Below, one piece after another: positions 35,918 to 45,834 of a DNA stretch of 64,000 nt. A model generated the notes under the pieces. It searched no databases. It saw only the letters and a list, made by a program, of their open reading frames with translations, and was not told the origin of the DNA. The DNA is from Pelistega europaea (lineage in GTDB: Bacteria > Pseudomonadota > Gammaproteobacteria > Burkholderiales > Burkholderiaceae_B): the NCBI RefSeq assembly GCF_013133775.1, contig NZ_JABGBO010000011.1:1-64000 (forward strand). The letters are read 5' to 3'. The position numbers and the translations under genes were made by a program. Within the stretch, counting starts at the first letter, position 1; the number at the start of each line of letters is the position of its first letter.

Positions 35918-37671
35918 TGCTTGTCAATAATGGAGTCAGCGAAGAAGATTTCCTTGTTATTGAAGTGATTAGCAATACTATCGGGGGGCAATTCTTTTTT
36001 AAGAATCATGTCAGCACCAAGTAAGAGCTGTTCTACGTTTAGTGCACCTCCGTTTGTTTTAGTTTCCCTCGCTGTGCTAGTGAGCTGTTCGGCAAATTTT
36101 CCTATAAAGCGGCTGGATACCCAAAGAAAATAATAATTTTCGATACTAGCAGGAAAAGCTGTCCACCATTGAGTAGGATTCCTGGCTTTATCTCTTAGTT
36201 TGTTGTCAGTGATATAGCGAACCATTTCGTCTTCTTGAGAGATGTTTTTTGAGTAGCCTTCGCTATAGGCTTTCGTATCAACGATGATTCCAAATGTTGA
36301 TCGGAAACAAATCCCATCAGGCTTTCTTCCCCCACCTAGCAGAACCGTATTCATGCCATAAATCTTTTTAAATAGTTCCATCGTCATTATTTCAAAGTCT
36401 CTTGAGCGTTTACCGTCATACGCAATATCAAGTAATTCAATATATTCGGGAGGCAATAAAGTGTATTTTAGGAAGAGGGATTTACGACGTAAACTTTCCT
36501 CATCTGCTAACTCTTGTGTAAGATTAAGATGAGGGATAGCGAAGTCATTAACCTTATCTAGAAGTGTAAATTTTTTATTTTTTTCTTGGATGCGCAAACC
36601 AAATTTTTTAAGTCCTGCAATATCATTAACAATAATCTGTTGTTCATCTTGAAACCCTTTTGTTTGCAATGTTTCAAGCAGTTTTTTTAATGATAACGGT
36701 TTTTCTTGAAGTGCTTTGATAATATACGCACGACGTGTTCGAGTGTAATTTCGGTTAATATCGTTGGTTGCAAGGAATTCCCACATAATAAATTTCTCCA
36801 ACTGTGCATTGGAAGAATTTCCTTGGGACTGTTTAAGCGCATGAATCCCTGAACCTGTAATCCTATATCCGGGGAATTTTACAGTTGTGTTGTTGACCTT
36901 TGTTACAAAATCGTCTTGTTCGACTAGTCCTACTTTAATAAGCCAACTGCAAATACCTCTAGCATATTTATCGCTAGTGCCTTCCACATCTGTCCGGATT
37001 TTTTTCTTTTGTGCTGGGTCTGTTTCTCTAGCTAGCCATTCAAGTATAAGTTCTTCATTATAAGAACTGAATCCTTTTTCTCCGCGAAAACCTAAGTGTT
37101 CACCAAGTGCAAATTTGGTCCTAAACTGCGTAGGTGTTTGACTTAATAAAGTGAGGATTTGTGTTGCAGGAGGATAGGCTAGTAGAGCTTTTTTAAGAAC
37201 TTGTCTTTCTTCGTCGCTGTCATCTTTAGTCTTGGCAAATGCCATGCCTTTGGGCGTAATTCGAAAGGTATCTTTACTAGTATTTACCTCAATAAAATTT
37301 AAGCTTATGGCCCAACGCAAGTAACCATCAGCAGTCCAGTTATCGGTCCACGTTTTCCCTGTTGTTGATGCTTTTTGTGATGGAATGCTAATTTGAATTA
37401 GTGAATTTGCGACAGCGTTACTTCTTGAACGAGGAGATTTTCCATTTTTATCTTTTGATGAACCTACTAGTTCAGTGTATGTAAATTCTGTTTTTTTCTT
37501 ATCGAGTTTATCTCGAAGTTCTTGACGGAGATTGGTAAAAGGTATGAGGTCAAGTAATGAGTTTTTTAGATTTTGGTAATGGGTAGAAGAGGGTACAAAT
37601 ATTTGAACAACTTTTTTGAGGTGTAGAAAAGACGAAGGGTTTTGAACCCAACCGTATGTTCTAATAATCAT
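35911..37671 (-). CDS. FokI-like type IIS restriction endonuclease
   Basis: About 586 residues from the ATG at 37671 (TAGGAC 6-10 bases upstream). An in-frame start at 37722 lies inside a hairpin and is unlikely. The N-terminus IRTYGWVQNPSSF is nearly the FokI start (IRTFGWVQNPGKF). Winged-helix DNA-recognition subdomains cover about 1-385, with TDNWTADGYLRWAISLNFIE and RNYTRTRRAYIIKALQ. The PD-(D/E)XK cleavage domain is at the C-terminus: Asp452 in RKPDG, then VDTKAYSEGY with Asp465 and Lys467, equivalent to FokI Asp450/Asp467/Lys469. All catalytic residues are kept. FokI cuts 9 and 13 bases from its site as a transient dimer; the same is likely but unproven here. Confidence 0.93.
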   Translation of the reverse strand: MIIRTYGWVQNPSSFLHLKKVVQIFVPSSTHYQNLKNSLLDLIPFTNLRQELRDKLDKKKTEFTYTELVGSSKDKNGKSPRSRSNAVANSLIQISIPSQKASTTGKTWTDNWTADGYLRWAISLNFIEVNTSKDTFRITPKGMAFAKTKDDSDEERQVLKKALLAYPPATQILTLLSQTPTQFRTKFALGEHLGFRGEKGFSSYNEELILEWLARETDPAQKKKIRTDVEGTSDKYARGICSWLIKVGLVEQDDFVTKVNNTTVKFPGYRITGSGIHALKQSQGNSSNAQLEKFIMWEFLATNDINRNYTRTRRAYIIKALQEKPLSLKKLLETLQTKGFQDEQQIIVNDIAGLKKFGLRIQEKNKKFTLLDKVNDFAIPHLNLTQELADEESLRRKSLFLKYTLLPPEYIELLDIAYDGKRSRDFEIMTMELFKKIYGMNTVLLGGGRKPDGICFRSTFGIIVDTKAYSEGYSKNISQEDEMVRYITDNKLRDKARNPTQWWTAFPASIENYYFLWVSSRFIGKFAEQLTSTARETKTNGGALNVEQLLLGADMILKKELPPDSIANHFNNKEIFFADSIIDKHQ

Positions 37672-37700
37672 AATAGTCCTATCCTTTACTAAAAATCTGG

Positions 37701-37745
37701 GGGTAGGATAGGTATAACGCAAGAGATTGGTTATACCGCCTACCC
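37701..37745 (-). terminator. Strong hairpin between hemB and the endonuclease gene
   Basis: GGGTAGG (37701-37707) plus GGTATAAC (37711-37718) pair with GTTATACC (37730-37737) plus CCTACCC (37739-37745), 15 pairs with a small bulge. On the minus strand CCCAGATTTTT follows, so it can terminate hemB transcripts. It ends only 30 bases before the endonuclease start, so it may also control that gene. Confidence 0.7.
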
Positions 37746-37775
37746 AACATTACTCAAAAAGATGTGAGGAGGTTA

Positions 37776-39406
<1,631 letters not shown>

Positions 39407-39588
39407 AAGCGACCTTAGATAAGCCAGTTATAAACCATTATTGTATAATTTTATGCGTCAAAAGTAAGTAAATTTCCCATAATCGGTTTATACTGACGTA
39501 TTAAGCGAAAGTTTTTTATAAAATAGAGCTATTCCATGCGAATAGATTTATTGAAAATAACCAATTTGATCTTTGATCGAGGGTCTAA

Positions 39589-40290
39589 ATGAAGCAAGTT
39601 TTTTCTAAGGTTCTACTAGCAAGCAGCCTAGTAATGGGCTTTACTGCCGCAGCCCAAGCACAAAATGCAGCACTGCCTGACGCAAAACGTGGCGAGGCTT
39701 TGTACACCCAGGGTGATGTTAAAAGAGGCATTCTTCCCTGTATCGCCTGTCATGGTGTTCAGGGTAATAGTGCATTAGCTATGTATCCTCATTTGGCTGG
39801 TCTGCCTGCTGGTTATATTGTTAACCAGTTGAAAAACTTTCAAGTTCCACAAGGTGCTACACATAGTGCACGTATGAATGCAGATGGTTCACCAACTCCG
39901 ATGGCACCCATTGTGATGCAGATGACTGATGCTGATATGCACGATTTAGCAGCTTATATTTCTGAGCAGCAATTAACAAAACCTGCTTTTGCTAAACAAG
40001 CTGCGGATATTGATTTTGTTCACCGTGGTCGTGATATTTGGCGTGCAGGTATTCCAGAGCGCAATGTACCGGCTTGTGCTTCTTGCCACGGTGCCAATGG
40101 TAAGGGTCTTCCTGCAATTTTCCCTGCCTTGTCTGGTCAACATCCTGAGTACATTCTTGCTCAGCTTAAGGCGTTTGCAGATGGCTACCGTACTAATGGT
40201 GGGGCAGAAAATATGATGGGTACAATCGCCAACCGCATGAGCAATGCAGATATGAAAGCTGTAGCAGATTATGCCGCAGGTATTCGTTAA
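39589..40290 (+). CDS. Dihaem cytochrome c4
   Basis: Periplasmic or membrane-attached electron carrier of 233 residues. Signal peptide with cut after AQA (about residue 24), two class I cytochrome c domains with haem sites CIACHG (about 51) and CASCHG (about 165), and Met ligands in each half. It is followed by the System II maturation genes that would attach its haems, and may take electrons from the bc1 complex encoded at 21.4-24.3 kb. Confidence 0.92.
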   Translation: MKQVFSKVLLASSLVMGFTAAAQAQNAALPDAKRGEALYTQGDVKRGILPCIACHGVQGNSALAMYPHLAGLPAGYIVNQLKNFQVPQGATHSARMNADGSPTPMAPIVMQMTDADMHDLAAYISEQQLTKPAFAKQAADIDFVHRGRDIWRAGIPERNVPACASCHGANGKGLPAIFPALSGQHPEYILAQLKAFADGYRTNGGAENMMGTIANRMSNADMKAVADYAAGIR

Positions 40291-40336
40291 TTTAGCGTTG
40301 TTTGTTTGATTACTCATACCATAATAAATAACCACA

Positions 40337-40366
40337 GGGGATGCCTATAGGTATCCCCTTGTTTTT
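40337..40366 (+). terminator. Terminator after the cytochrome c4 gene
   Basis: GGGGATGCC (40337-40345), loop TATA, GGTATCCCC (40350-40358), then TTGTTTTT. It ends about 11 bases before the ccs1 start, so it may act as an attenuator between the two genes. Confidence 0.75.
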
Positions 40367-40377
40367 GAGAATTGATT

Positions 40378-42480
40378 GTGACTACCAAGAAATATAAGCG
40401 TCAATGGGGTGCAGAGCTGTTTGAACTATTCGGCTCTATGCGATTTGCGATTTGTTTACTTGTTATTGTTTGTGTTGCAAGTGCCATTGGTACCTTGCTC
40501 GAACAGAATCGGGAAGAGATTTTTTATATCGACCGTTTTGGGACTTACTGGTATCAAGTTTTTAGCAAGTTTAATGTTGCTCAGATTTATAATACAACCT
40601 GGTTTCTGGTCGTGATGGGGGTATTGGTTGTCTCTACTACGATTTGCTTGATTCGCAATGTCCCTAAAATTCTCAAAGATGTGCGTTCTTTTAAAGAGTA
40701 TATCCGTGTAGGGAGCTGGCGTGCTTTTCCGCATAAGTTAGAGGTGCATACGGCATACCCTCTAGAGCAAACCGCTAGTATGTCTAAAGTCTGGCTCAAA
40801 AAGCATGGTTATGTCTTTAGAGAGAAAGTCGATGGAGATACGGTTTTATTAGCCTCTAAAAAAGGAAGTATTAACCGACTGGGGTATATTTTTGCCCATC
40901 TCTCTATTGTTGTGGTTTGTATTGGTGGTTTGCTGGATAGTGAGTTGCCAAACCGCCTACAAATTTGGTTGGCTGGCAAGGAGCCTATTCCAGATACTGC
41001 TCGTTATGTTTCTGATGTGCCTGCCAGCTCGAAGTTTGGCGTGGATAACATCAGTTTCCGAGGGAATGTAGGCATTAGCGAGGGTGAAAGCTCGAATATT
41101 GCTTTATTAAAATTAGGTGAAGACACTTACCTGCAAACATTACCTTTTGATGTTCATCTTAATCGTTTTATTATTGAATACTATGAGATGAATGGTATGC
41201 CTAAGCGGTTTGCTAGTGATGTGACCATTACAGACTATGAGACCGGTAAACAAGAGCGTCAGGTAATTGAGGTAAATCATCCTTATGAGTTGCACGGCAT
41301 CACTTTATATCAATCAAGTTTTAGTGATGGTGGTTCTAAGGTGGATTTATCCGTGGCACCTATTAAAGGTGCTACAGTAGCAGTGAAAGATATTAAAACA
41401 GCAGTGGGTAAGACGACTGATTTAGCTGTAGAAGTAGAGGGCAAGACGATTCCTTATAAGCTCACCATTAATGACTTTAGACCGATTAATGTTGAGAACT
41501 TGGATACGGCATCAGGTACATTGTCACAACCCAAGGATTTTGAACAACAGATCTTGGCTGTGACAGGGAGTGCAGCAAAGAAGCAAACAGGGCTGCATAA
41601 TGTAGGGCCTTCGGTGCGTTATACTTTGACAGATGACAGTAATCAGTCAGTTGAGTTTCAGAATTACATGCTGCCTATTAAGTTAGATGGCAGATTGGTT
41701 TTCTTGGTAGGGATGAAATTACCAACTGATGGTGGTTTTAGCTATATTCGTATTCCTGTAGATGATAAAAGCAGCATGGGAGAATTTTTGGCCCTAAGAG
41801 CTGCATTTGATGATTCAGCGATGCGACATAGAGCTGCACAAGCCTATGCTGCCAAAGTGCAAGATACGCGTATTGATAAGAGAAGTATTGAAACACTGGC
41901 TGAGCGTGCTTTGGAGATTTTTGCTCAGCGTGGTTTTAAAGGATTAGATGATTATGTAGATGGTGTGGGTGTGCCAGAAGCTGATCGCGTACCTGAAAAG
42001 ATTCGTGAACCCATGCGTGGTATTCTGCGTGATTATTTGATTTTCTCTGCGATTGAGTTACGTAACTTTGCTCGTGAAAAATTACAATTACCTGCATTAA
42101 CCTATGCTGATCAGGAAAATGCTGAGAAGCAGGCACAGTGGTTTGATACAGCATTACGGGGCTTGTCAGATATGGCTTTTTATCCATCGCCAGTGATTTT
42201 ACAGTTACGTAGCTTCCAGCATATCCAAGCCACAGTATTACAGGCAACCCGTTCTCCAGGTAAATTTATTGTGTACCTAGGATGTTTGTTTCTCATTATT
42301 GGCGTATTTGTGATGTTTTATATTCGCGAGCGCCGTTTATGGTTATGGGTAACTAGAGAAGAGCAAGGAAGTGTCATTCGTATCGCGATGACTTCTCAAA
42401 AACGCACTTTGGATTTCCAACGTGAGTTTGATGTATGTAAACAAGACTTTAGCGAGTTAGAAAGGAAAGATGATGTCTGA
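40378..42480 (+). CDS. ccs1: Cytochrome c biogenesis protein ResB/Ccs1 (System II)
   Basis: About 700 residues. Works with CcsA to export and attach haem to apocytochromes c. Three transmembrane helices lie near the N-terminus (about 22-40, 70-90, 165-185), after FELFGSMRFAICLLVIVC. A long periplasmic domain and a last helix near residue 640 (FIVYLGCLFLIIGVFVMFYI) follow. The likely start is GTG at 40378 with GAGA 7 bases upstream; a TTG at 40372 is the alternative. Overlaps ccsA by a few bases. Confidence 0.93.
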   Translation: MTTKKYKRQWGAELFELFGSMRFAICLLVIVCVASAIGTLLEQNREEIFYIDRFGTYWYQVFSKFNVAQIYNTTWFLVVMGVLVVSTTICLIRNVPKILKDVRSFKEYIRVGSWRAFPHKLEVHTAYPLEQTASMSKVWLKKHGYVFREKVDGDTVLLASKKGSINRLGYIFAHLSIVVVCIGGLLDSELPNRLQIWLAGKEPIPDTARYVSDVPASSKFGVDNISFRGNVGISEGESSNIALLKLGEDTYLQTLPFDVHLNRFIIEYYEMNGMPKRFASDVTITDYETGKQERQVIEVNHPYELHGITLYQSSFSDGGSKVDLSVAPIKGATVAVKDIKTAVGKTTDLAVEVEGKTIPYKLTINDFRPINVENLDTASGTLSQPKDFEQQILAVTGSAAKKQTGLHNVGPSVRYTLTDDSNQSVEFQNYMLPIKLDGRLVFLVGMKLPTDGGFSYIRIPVDDKSSMGEFLALRAAFDDSAMRHRAAQAYAAKVQDTRIDKRSIETLAERALEIFAQRGFKGLDDYVDGVGVPEADRVPEKIREPMRGILRDYLIFSAIELRNFAREKLQLPALTYADQENAEKQAQWFDTALRGLSDMAFYPSPVILQLRSFQHIQATVLQATRSPGKFIVYLGCLFLIIGVFVMFYIRERRLWLWVTREEQGSVIRIAMTSQKRTLDFQREFDVCKQDFSELERKDDV

Positions 42481-43828
42481 AGCACCAGTATCTACTCTCA
42501 ATGAGCCTATGGATGCCCCGTCTAGTAAATGGGTGGAAAAGTCAGAAACTGCCAATCCTATGCGTGGGCGGTTGAATTGGACAGATGGTGTCTATCTTGT
42601 CGTCTTGTATGCTGCTGTGGCGTATATTTTGCGTACATGGCCAGACAGTATGGACAGCTATGAGAAAGGTATCTTAGCGATTACACCATTGTTTTTGGTG
42701 TGGTTGGGCTGGTTATGGCGTCCTTTGCGCTCCTTGAGTATTGGTGTGATGTTAGCAGCTTTACTGGCAATTTGGTTATACAACGGTGAGTTAGCCAATG
42801 CCCAATCGAAGTTTCTTCTAAAGTATTTAATTTCCTCCCAATCAGCCATATTGTGGATGAGTGCATTGTTCTTTATGGCTACACTCACCTATTGGATTTC
42901 CTATTTTAGTCCTAGAGTAGACTGGATGGGTACCCTGTTGACTTGGGCAGGGGTGAGTATGGGTTTTATCGGCTTATTGGTGCGTTGGCGTGAGGGGCAT
43001 CTTATAGCGGCAGACATGGGGCATATTCCTGTCAGTAACCTCTATGAGGTATTTGTACTGTTTTGCCTAATCACAGCATTGTTTTATCTCTATTATGAGA
43101 AACGTTATAACACACGTGCTTTAGGTGGTTTTGTTTTATTGATTATCTCATCTGCTGTCATTTTCCTCATGTGGTACACCTTTGAGCGAGATGCAGCGAC
43201 GATTACCCCATTGAATAATGCCCTAAACAGCTGGTGGATGAAGTTACATGTGCCTGCTAACTTTGTGGGGTATGGCACATTCTCTCTAGCTGCAATGGTT
43301 GGCTTTGCTTATTTGGTTAAACAGCATGGCAATACCACCTCGTGGTTACCATTGATTCCTTTGTTGCTTGTTGGAGGAGCCTTGGTTGCAGAAGCCTTTA
43401 TCCTAGGTTCTCGTGGCAAAGAGGTCTCGGTCTTCTGGCTAGTATACTTTGGTATTAGCGTGATGATTGTTGCTTTGATTCTTATGGCACGTAAGCAAAT
43501 TGCAGCGAGATTGCCATCGTTTGAGGTACTAGATGATATTATGTATCGGGCCATCGCGGTGGGGTTTGCATTCTTTACTGTAGCAACTGTGCTTGGAGCA
43601 TTGTGGGCAGCAGATGCATGGGGTACTTATTGGCAATGGGACCCTAAAGAAACCTGGGCTCTTGTGGTGTGGCTAAACTATGCATCATGGTTACACCTTC
43701 GTCTTATGAAGGGGATGCGCGGAGTGGCGGCAGCTTATTGGGCGCTTATAGGGCTTGTAGTTACGACTTTTGCATTTATCGGTGTGAATATTTTCCTTTC
43801 GGGATTGCATTCATATGGGGAACTCTAG
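42473..43828 (+). CDS. ccsA: Cytochrome c biogenesis protein CcsA/ResC (System II)
   Basis: Polytopic haem-handling protein, about 451 residues and ten or more hydrophobic segments. The tryptophan-rich WWD-type motif WGTYWQWDPKETWALVVW (about 383-400) binds haem at the periplasmic face, and conserved His residues flank it. AAAGGAAAG precedes two successive ATGs; the second (42473) has the better spacing. The gene starts inside the ccs1 end. Together they replace the CcmA-H system. Confidence 0.94.
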   Translation: MSEAPVSTLNEPMDAPSSKWVEKSETANPMRGRLNWTDGVYLVVLYAAVAYILRTWPDSMDSYEKGILAITPLFLVWLGWLWRPLRSLSIGVMLAALLAIWLYNGELANAQSKFLLKYLISSQSAILWMSALFFMATLTYWISYFSPRVDWMGTLLTWAGVSMGFIGLLVRWREGHLIAADMGHIPVSNLYEVFVLFCLITALFYLYYEKRYNTRALGGFVLLIISSAVIFLMWYTFERDAATITPLNNALNSWWMKLHVPANFVGYGTFSLAAMVGFAYLVKQHGNTTSWLPLIPLLLVGGALVAEAFILGSRGKEVSVFWLVYFGISVMIVALILMARKQIAARLPSFEVLDDIMYRAIAVGFAFFTVATVLGALWAADAWGTYWQWDPKETWALVVWLNYASWLHLRLMKGMRGVAAAYWALIGLVVTTFAFIGVNIFLSGLHSYGEL

Positions 43829-43847
43829 AGCGGCATAATAAGTGATT

Positions 43848-43872
43848 TAGGTGGTGTATATATCACCACCTA
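43848..43872. repeat. Inverted repeat between convergent ccsA and xthA
   Basis: TAGGTGGTG (43848-43856) and CACCACCTA (43864-43872) form a 9-bp perfect stem with a 7-base loop. No T-run follows on either strand, but its position between convergent genes suggests a transcription or mRNA end. Confidence 0.5.
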
Positions 43873-43909
43873 GTCCGATAAGCCCTTTGCTAAGAGGTGT
43901 GGTAGGTCA

Positions 43910-44689
43910 CTACACCTCATAATCAATTGTGAGTGGGGCATGGTCAGAAAAGCGTTCATCTTTATAGATAGACACTGCTCTAGCCTTGGCTGCGATGCCA
44001 GGTGTGGCAACATGGTAATCAATCCGCCATCCGACATTCTTTGCCCATGCCTGTCCACGATTACTCCACCAAGTGTATTGGTCTGCCTCTTGGTTTAAGA
44101 GACGAAAGACATCGACAAATCCATGCTCATCAAATAATTGGGTCATCCAAGCACGTTCTTCTGGCGTAAAGCCAGAATTTTTGAGATTGCCTTTCCAGTT
44201 CTTTAAATCAATTTCTTTATGGGCAATATTCCAGTCCCCACAGATAATATAGTCATGACCCGTCTCACGATAATGTTGCATCATGGCATCAATCCATGGG
44301 GTGAACTGATCAAGAAAGCGAAATTTTGCCTCTTGTCGTTCTGGACCGCTAGAACCCGATGGGAGGTAGGCACTGACTACAGTGAAATCACCAAAATCAG
44401 CACTGAGTAAACGCCCTTCTGCATCAAACTCTTCACTCCCCATTCCACTGGTGTAACGGGCGGGTAATGCTGTATAGATACCTACACCACTGTACCCCTT
44501 TTTTACTGCATGATGAAACTGTCCACGGTATTGCAGAGGATGACGCAAATCATCGGTTAAGTCAGCATCACTAATTTTGATTTCTTGTAAGCACACAATA
44601 TCTGCTTGATTTTTGTGTAGCCACTCAAATAGCCCTTTTTTTACAGCAGAACGAATGCCATTCACATTGATGGATGTAATTCTTAACAC
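43910..44689 (-). CDS. xthA: Exodeoxyribonuclease III
   Basis: AP endonuclease/3'-5' exonuclease of base-excision repair; EEP fold, 259 residues. MLRITSINVNGIRSAVKKGL, the metal Glu in IVCLQEIKI (about 37), GYSGVGIYTA, ICGDWNIAHKEIDL and the terminal RFSDHAPLTIDYE (catalytic His) are all present. The RIDYHVATP stretch carries the Asp that orients the His. Monocistronic or co-transcribed after the upstream transporter. Confidence 0.95.
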   Translation of the reverse strand: MLRITSINVNGIRSAVKKGLFEWLHKNQADIVCLQEIKISDADLTDDLRHPLQYRGQFHHAVKKGYSGVGIYTALPARYTSGMGSEEFDAEGRLLSADFGDFTVVSAYLPSGSSGPERQEAKFRFLDQFTPWIDAMMQHYRETGHDYIICGDWNIAHKEIDLKNWKGNLKNSGFTPEERAWMTQLFDEHGFVDVFRLLNQEADQYTWWSNRGQAWAKNVGWRIDYHVATPGIAAKARAVSIYKDERFSDHAPLTIDYEV

Positions 44690-44701
44690 GAGAAGTCCTT
44701 T

Positions 44702-45553
44702 TTAGTGTTTTTTACTGGGATAGACTGCTGCCCCGATAATCAAGGCACCCCCGATAATCATTTTAAGGGTAGGCTCTTCATTAAACAGCAGCCAAGCTAC
44801 TACAATAGCATAGACAGGCTCTAATGCAATAATTAGCCCTGTGGTACGCGCACTGATAAACTGTACACTGCTTACAAAGAAATAGTGAGAGAGAGCAGTA
44901 CAAATAATGCCTAGTATAGCCAACCAGAAAAGGTCAGTCGTTGTCATGGTGAGGTTGGCAAAGAATAATAAGGGTAACGTCGATATGGCAACAACAAGAT
45001 TTTGCCAAAAAGAAATGACAACTGGGTTGATTTGATTCCCCATAGTGCGATTAACCACAGCAAGACAAGCAAAGCTAAAGCCAGAGAATATCCCCCATAA
45101 TAGACCCTCGGTATTGCTATTTTTAAAATCAAAATCAGGCGATACTAGCACTAAGCCCACCATCACCGCTAATACAAGGACCCATGAGGTCTTGCTGACT
45201 TTATCATGTAATACAAAACGCTCAATCAGGGTAATAAAAGCAGGGAAGCTCGCAAAACCCAGTGTTGCCATGGCTACACCACCAATCTTGATGGAGTAGA
45301 AGAAGGTTGTCCAGTGGATTGAGAGTAAGATGCCAGAAAAAATAAGAGAGAAAATTAACCTGCGGGTAATCCCCTTGGTCATACTAATCTTAAATAAAAG
45401 ACCTGCAACAAAAAGACTGATAAAAGCAAAGGTTGAACGCCCTAAGGTGATGAGGGCAGCATCTGTCTGGATAAGAGCACCAAGAATGCCAGTGAGTCCG
45501 AATAAAACGGCAGCAGTGTGGGCGAATAAAAGTCCTTTTTGGTTGTCGGTCAT
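44702..45553 (-). CDS. EamA/DMT-family transporter
   Basis: 283 residues with ten hydrophobic helices in two EamA repeats. The second repeat reads LWGIFSGFSFACLAVVNR ... ARTTGLIIALEPVYAIVVAWLLFNEEPT. Members export amino acids, metabolites or toxic analogues; the substrate cannot be told. It lies 12 bases upstream of xthA on the same strand. The first helix starts after DNQKGLLFAHTAAVLFG. Confidence 0.88.
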   Translation of the reverse strand: MTDNQKGLLFAHTAAVLFGLTGILGALIQTDAALITLGRSTFAFISLFVAGLLFKISMTKGITRRLIFSLIFSGILLSIHWTTFFYSIKIGGVAMATLGFASFPAFITLIERFVLHDKVSKTSWVLVLAVMVGLVLVSPDFDFKNSNTEGLLWGIFSGFSFACLAVVNRTMGNQINPVVISFWQNLVVAISTLPLLFFANLTMTTTDLFWLAILGIICTALSHYFFVSSVQFISARTTGLIIALEPVYAIVVAWLLFNEEPTLKMIIGGALIIGAAVYPSKKH

Positions 45554-45720
45554 GGGGGTACCTGTTAAGCAAACAAAACGAACAGCACACTCTCAAGAAG
45601 TGTGCTGTATCTTTCTACATATGCTAGATTACCATAAGTTGGCTAGGAAACAAATAGTAAGTACTTATAACATACGTTCAAATCTAAAATGAAAAGCCAG
45701 TAGACTGCTAAGATGCCAAA

Positions 45721-45766
45721 TGTTCACTTGATAGTACCCCAAGGAGTTTAACTTTCAAATCTAAAC
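45721..45766. repeat. Direct repeat, left copy (46 bp)
   Basis: TGTTCACTTGATAGTACCCC and the following 26 bases recur with 2 mismatches at 45789-45834, 68 bases downstream. The right copy covers the 3' end of the dioxygenase gene, so this left copy is a duplicated gene end plus flank. Confidence 0.85.
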
Positions 45767-45788
45767 TTTGTCAGCCACAAAAGGGCTG

Positions 45789-45834
45789 TGTTCACTTGAC
45801 AGTCCCCCAAGGAGTTTAACTTTCAAATCTAAAC
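45789..45834. repeat. Direct repeat, right copy (46 bp), overlapping the dioxygenase gene end
   Basis: Matches 45721-45766 at 44 of 46 positions. It includes the last codons and stop of the minus-strand dioxygenase gene. Between the copies a small CAGCC/GGCTG stem is seen. Confidence 0.85.

Noticed and set aside
37671-37722. Longer N-terminus of the FokI-like nuclease (start at 37722)
   Set aside because: It would begin within the hemB hairpin and adds 17 residues not matching FokI; the ATG at 37671 has a proper ribosome-binding site and a matching N-terminus.
26281-37775. Attachment-site duplication of the tRNA-Thr 3' end marking an integrated element
   Set aside because: I looked for a repeat of the tRNA 3' end between the tRNA and hemB and saw none, and no integrase gene is present; a mobile island with intact ends is not supported.
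45721-45834. CRISPR-like repeat
   Set aside because: Only two copies of a 46-base repeat, one inside a gene end, no further units and no cas genes.
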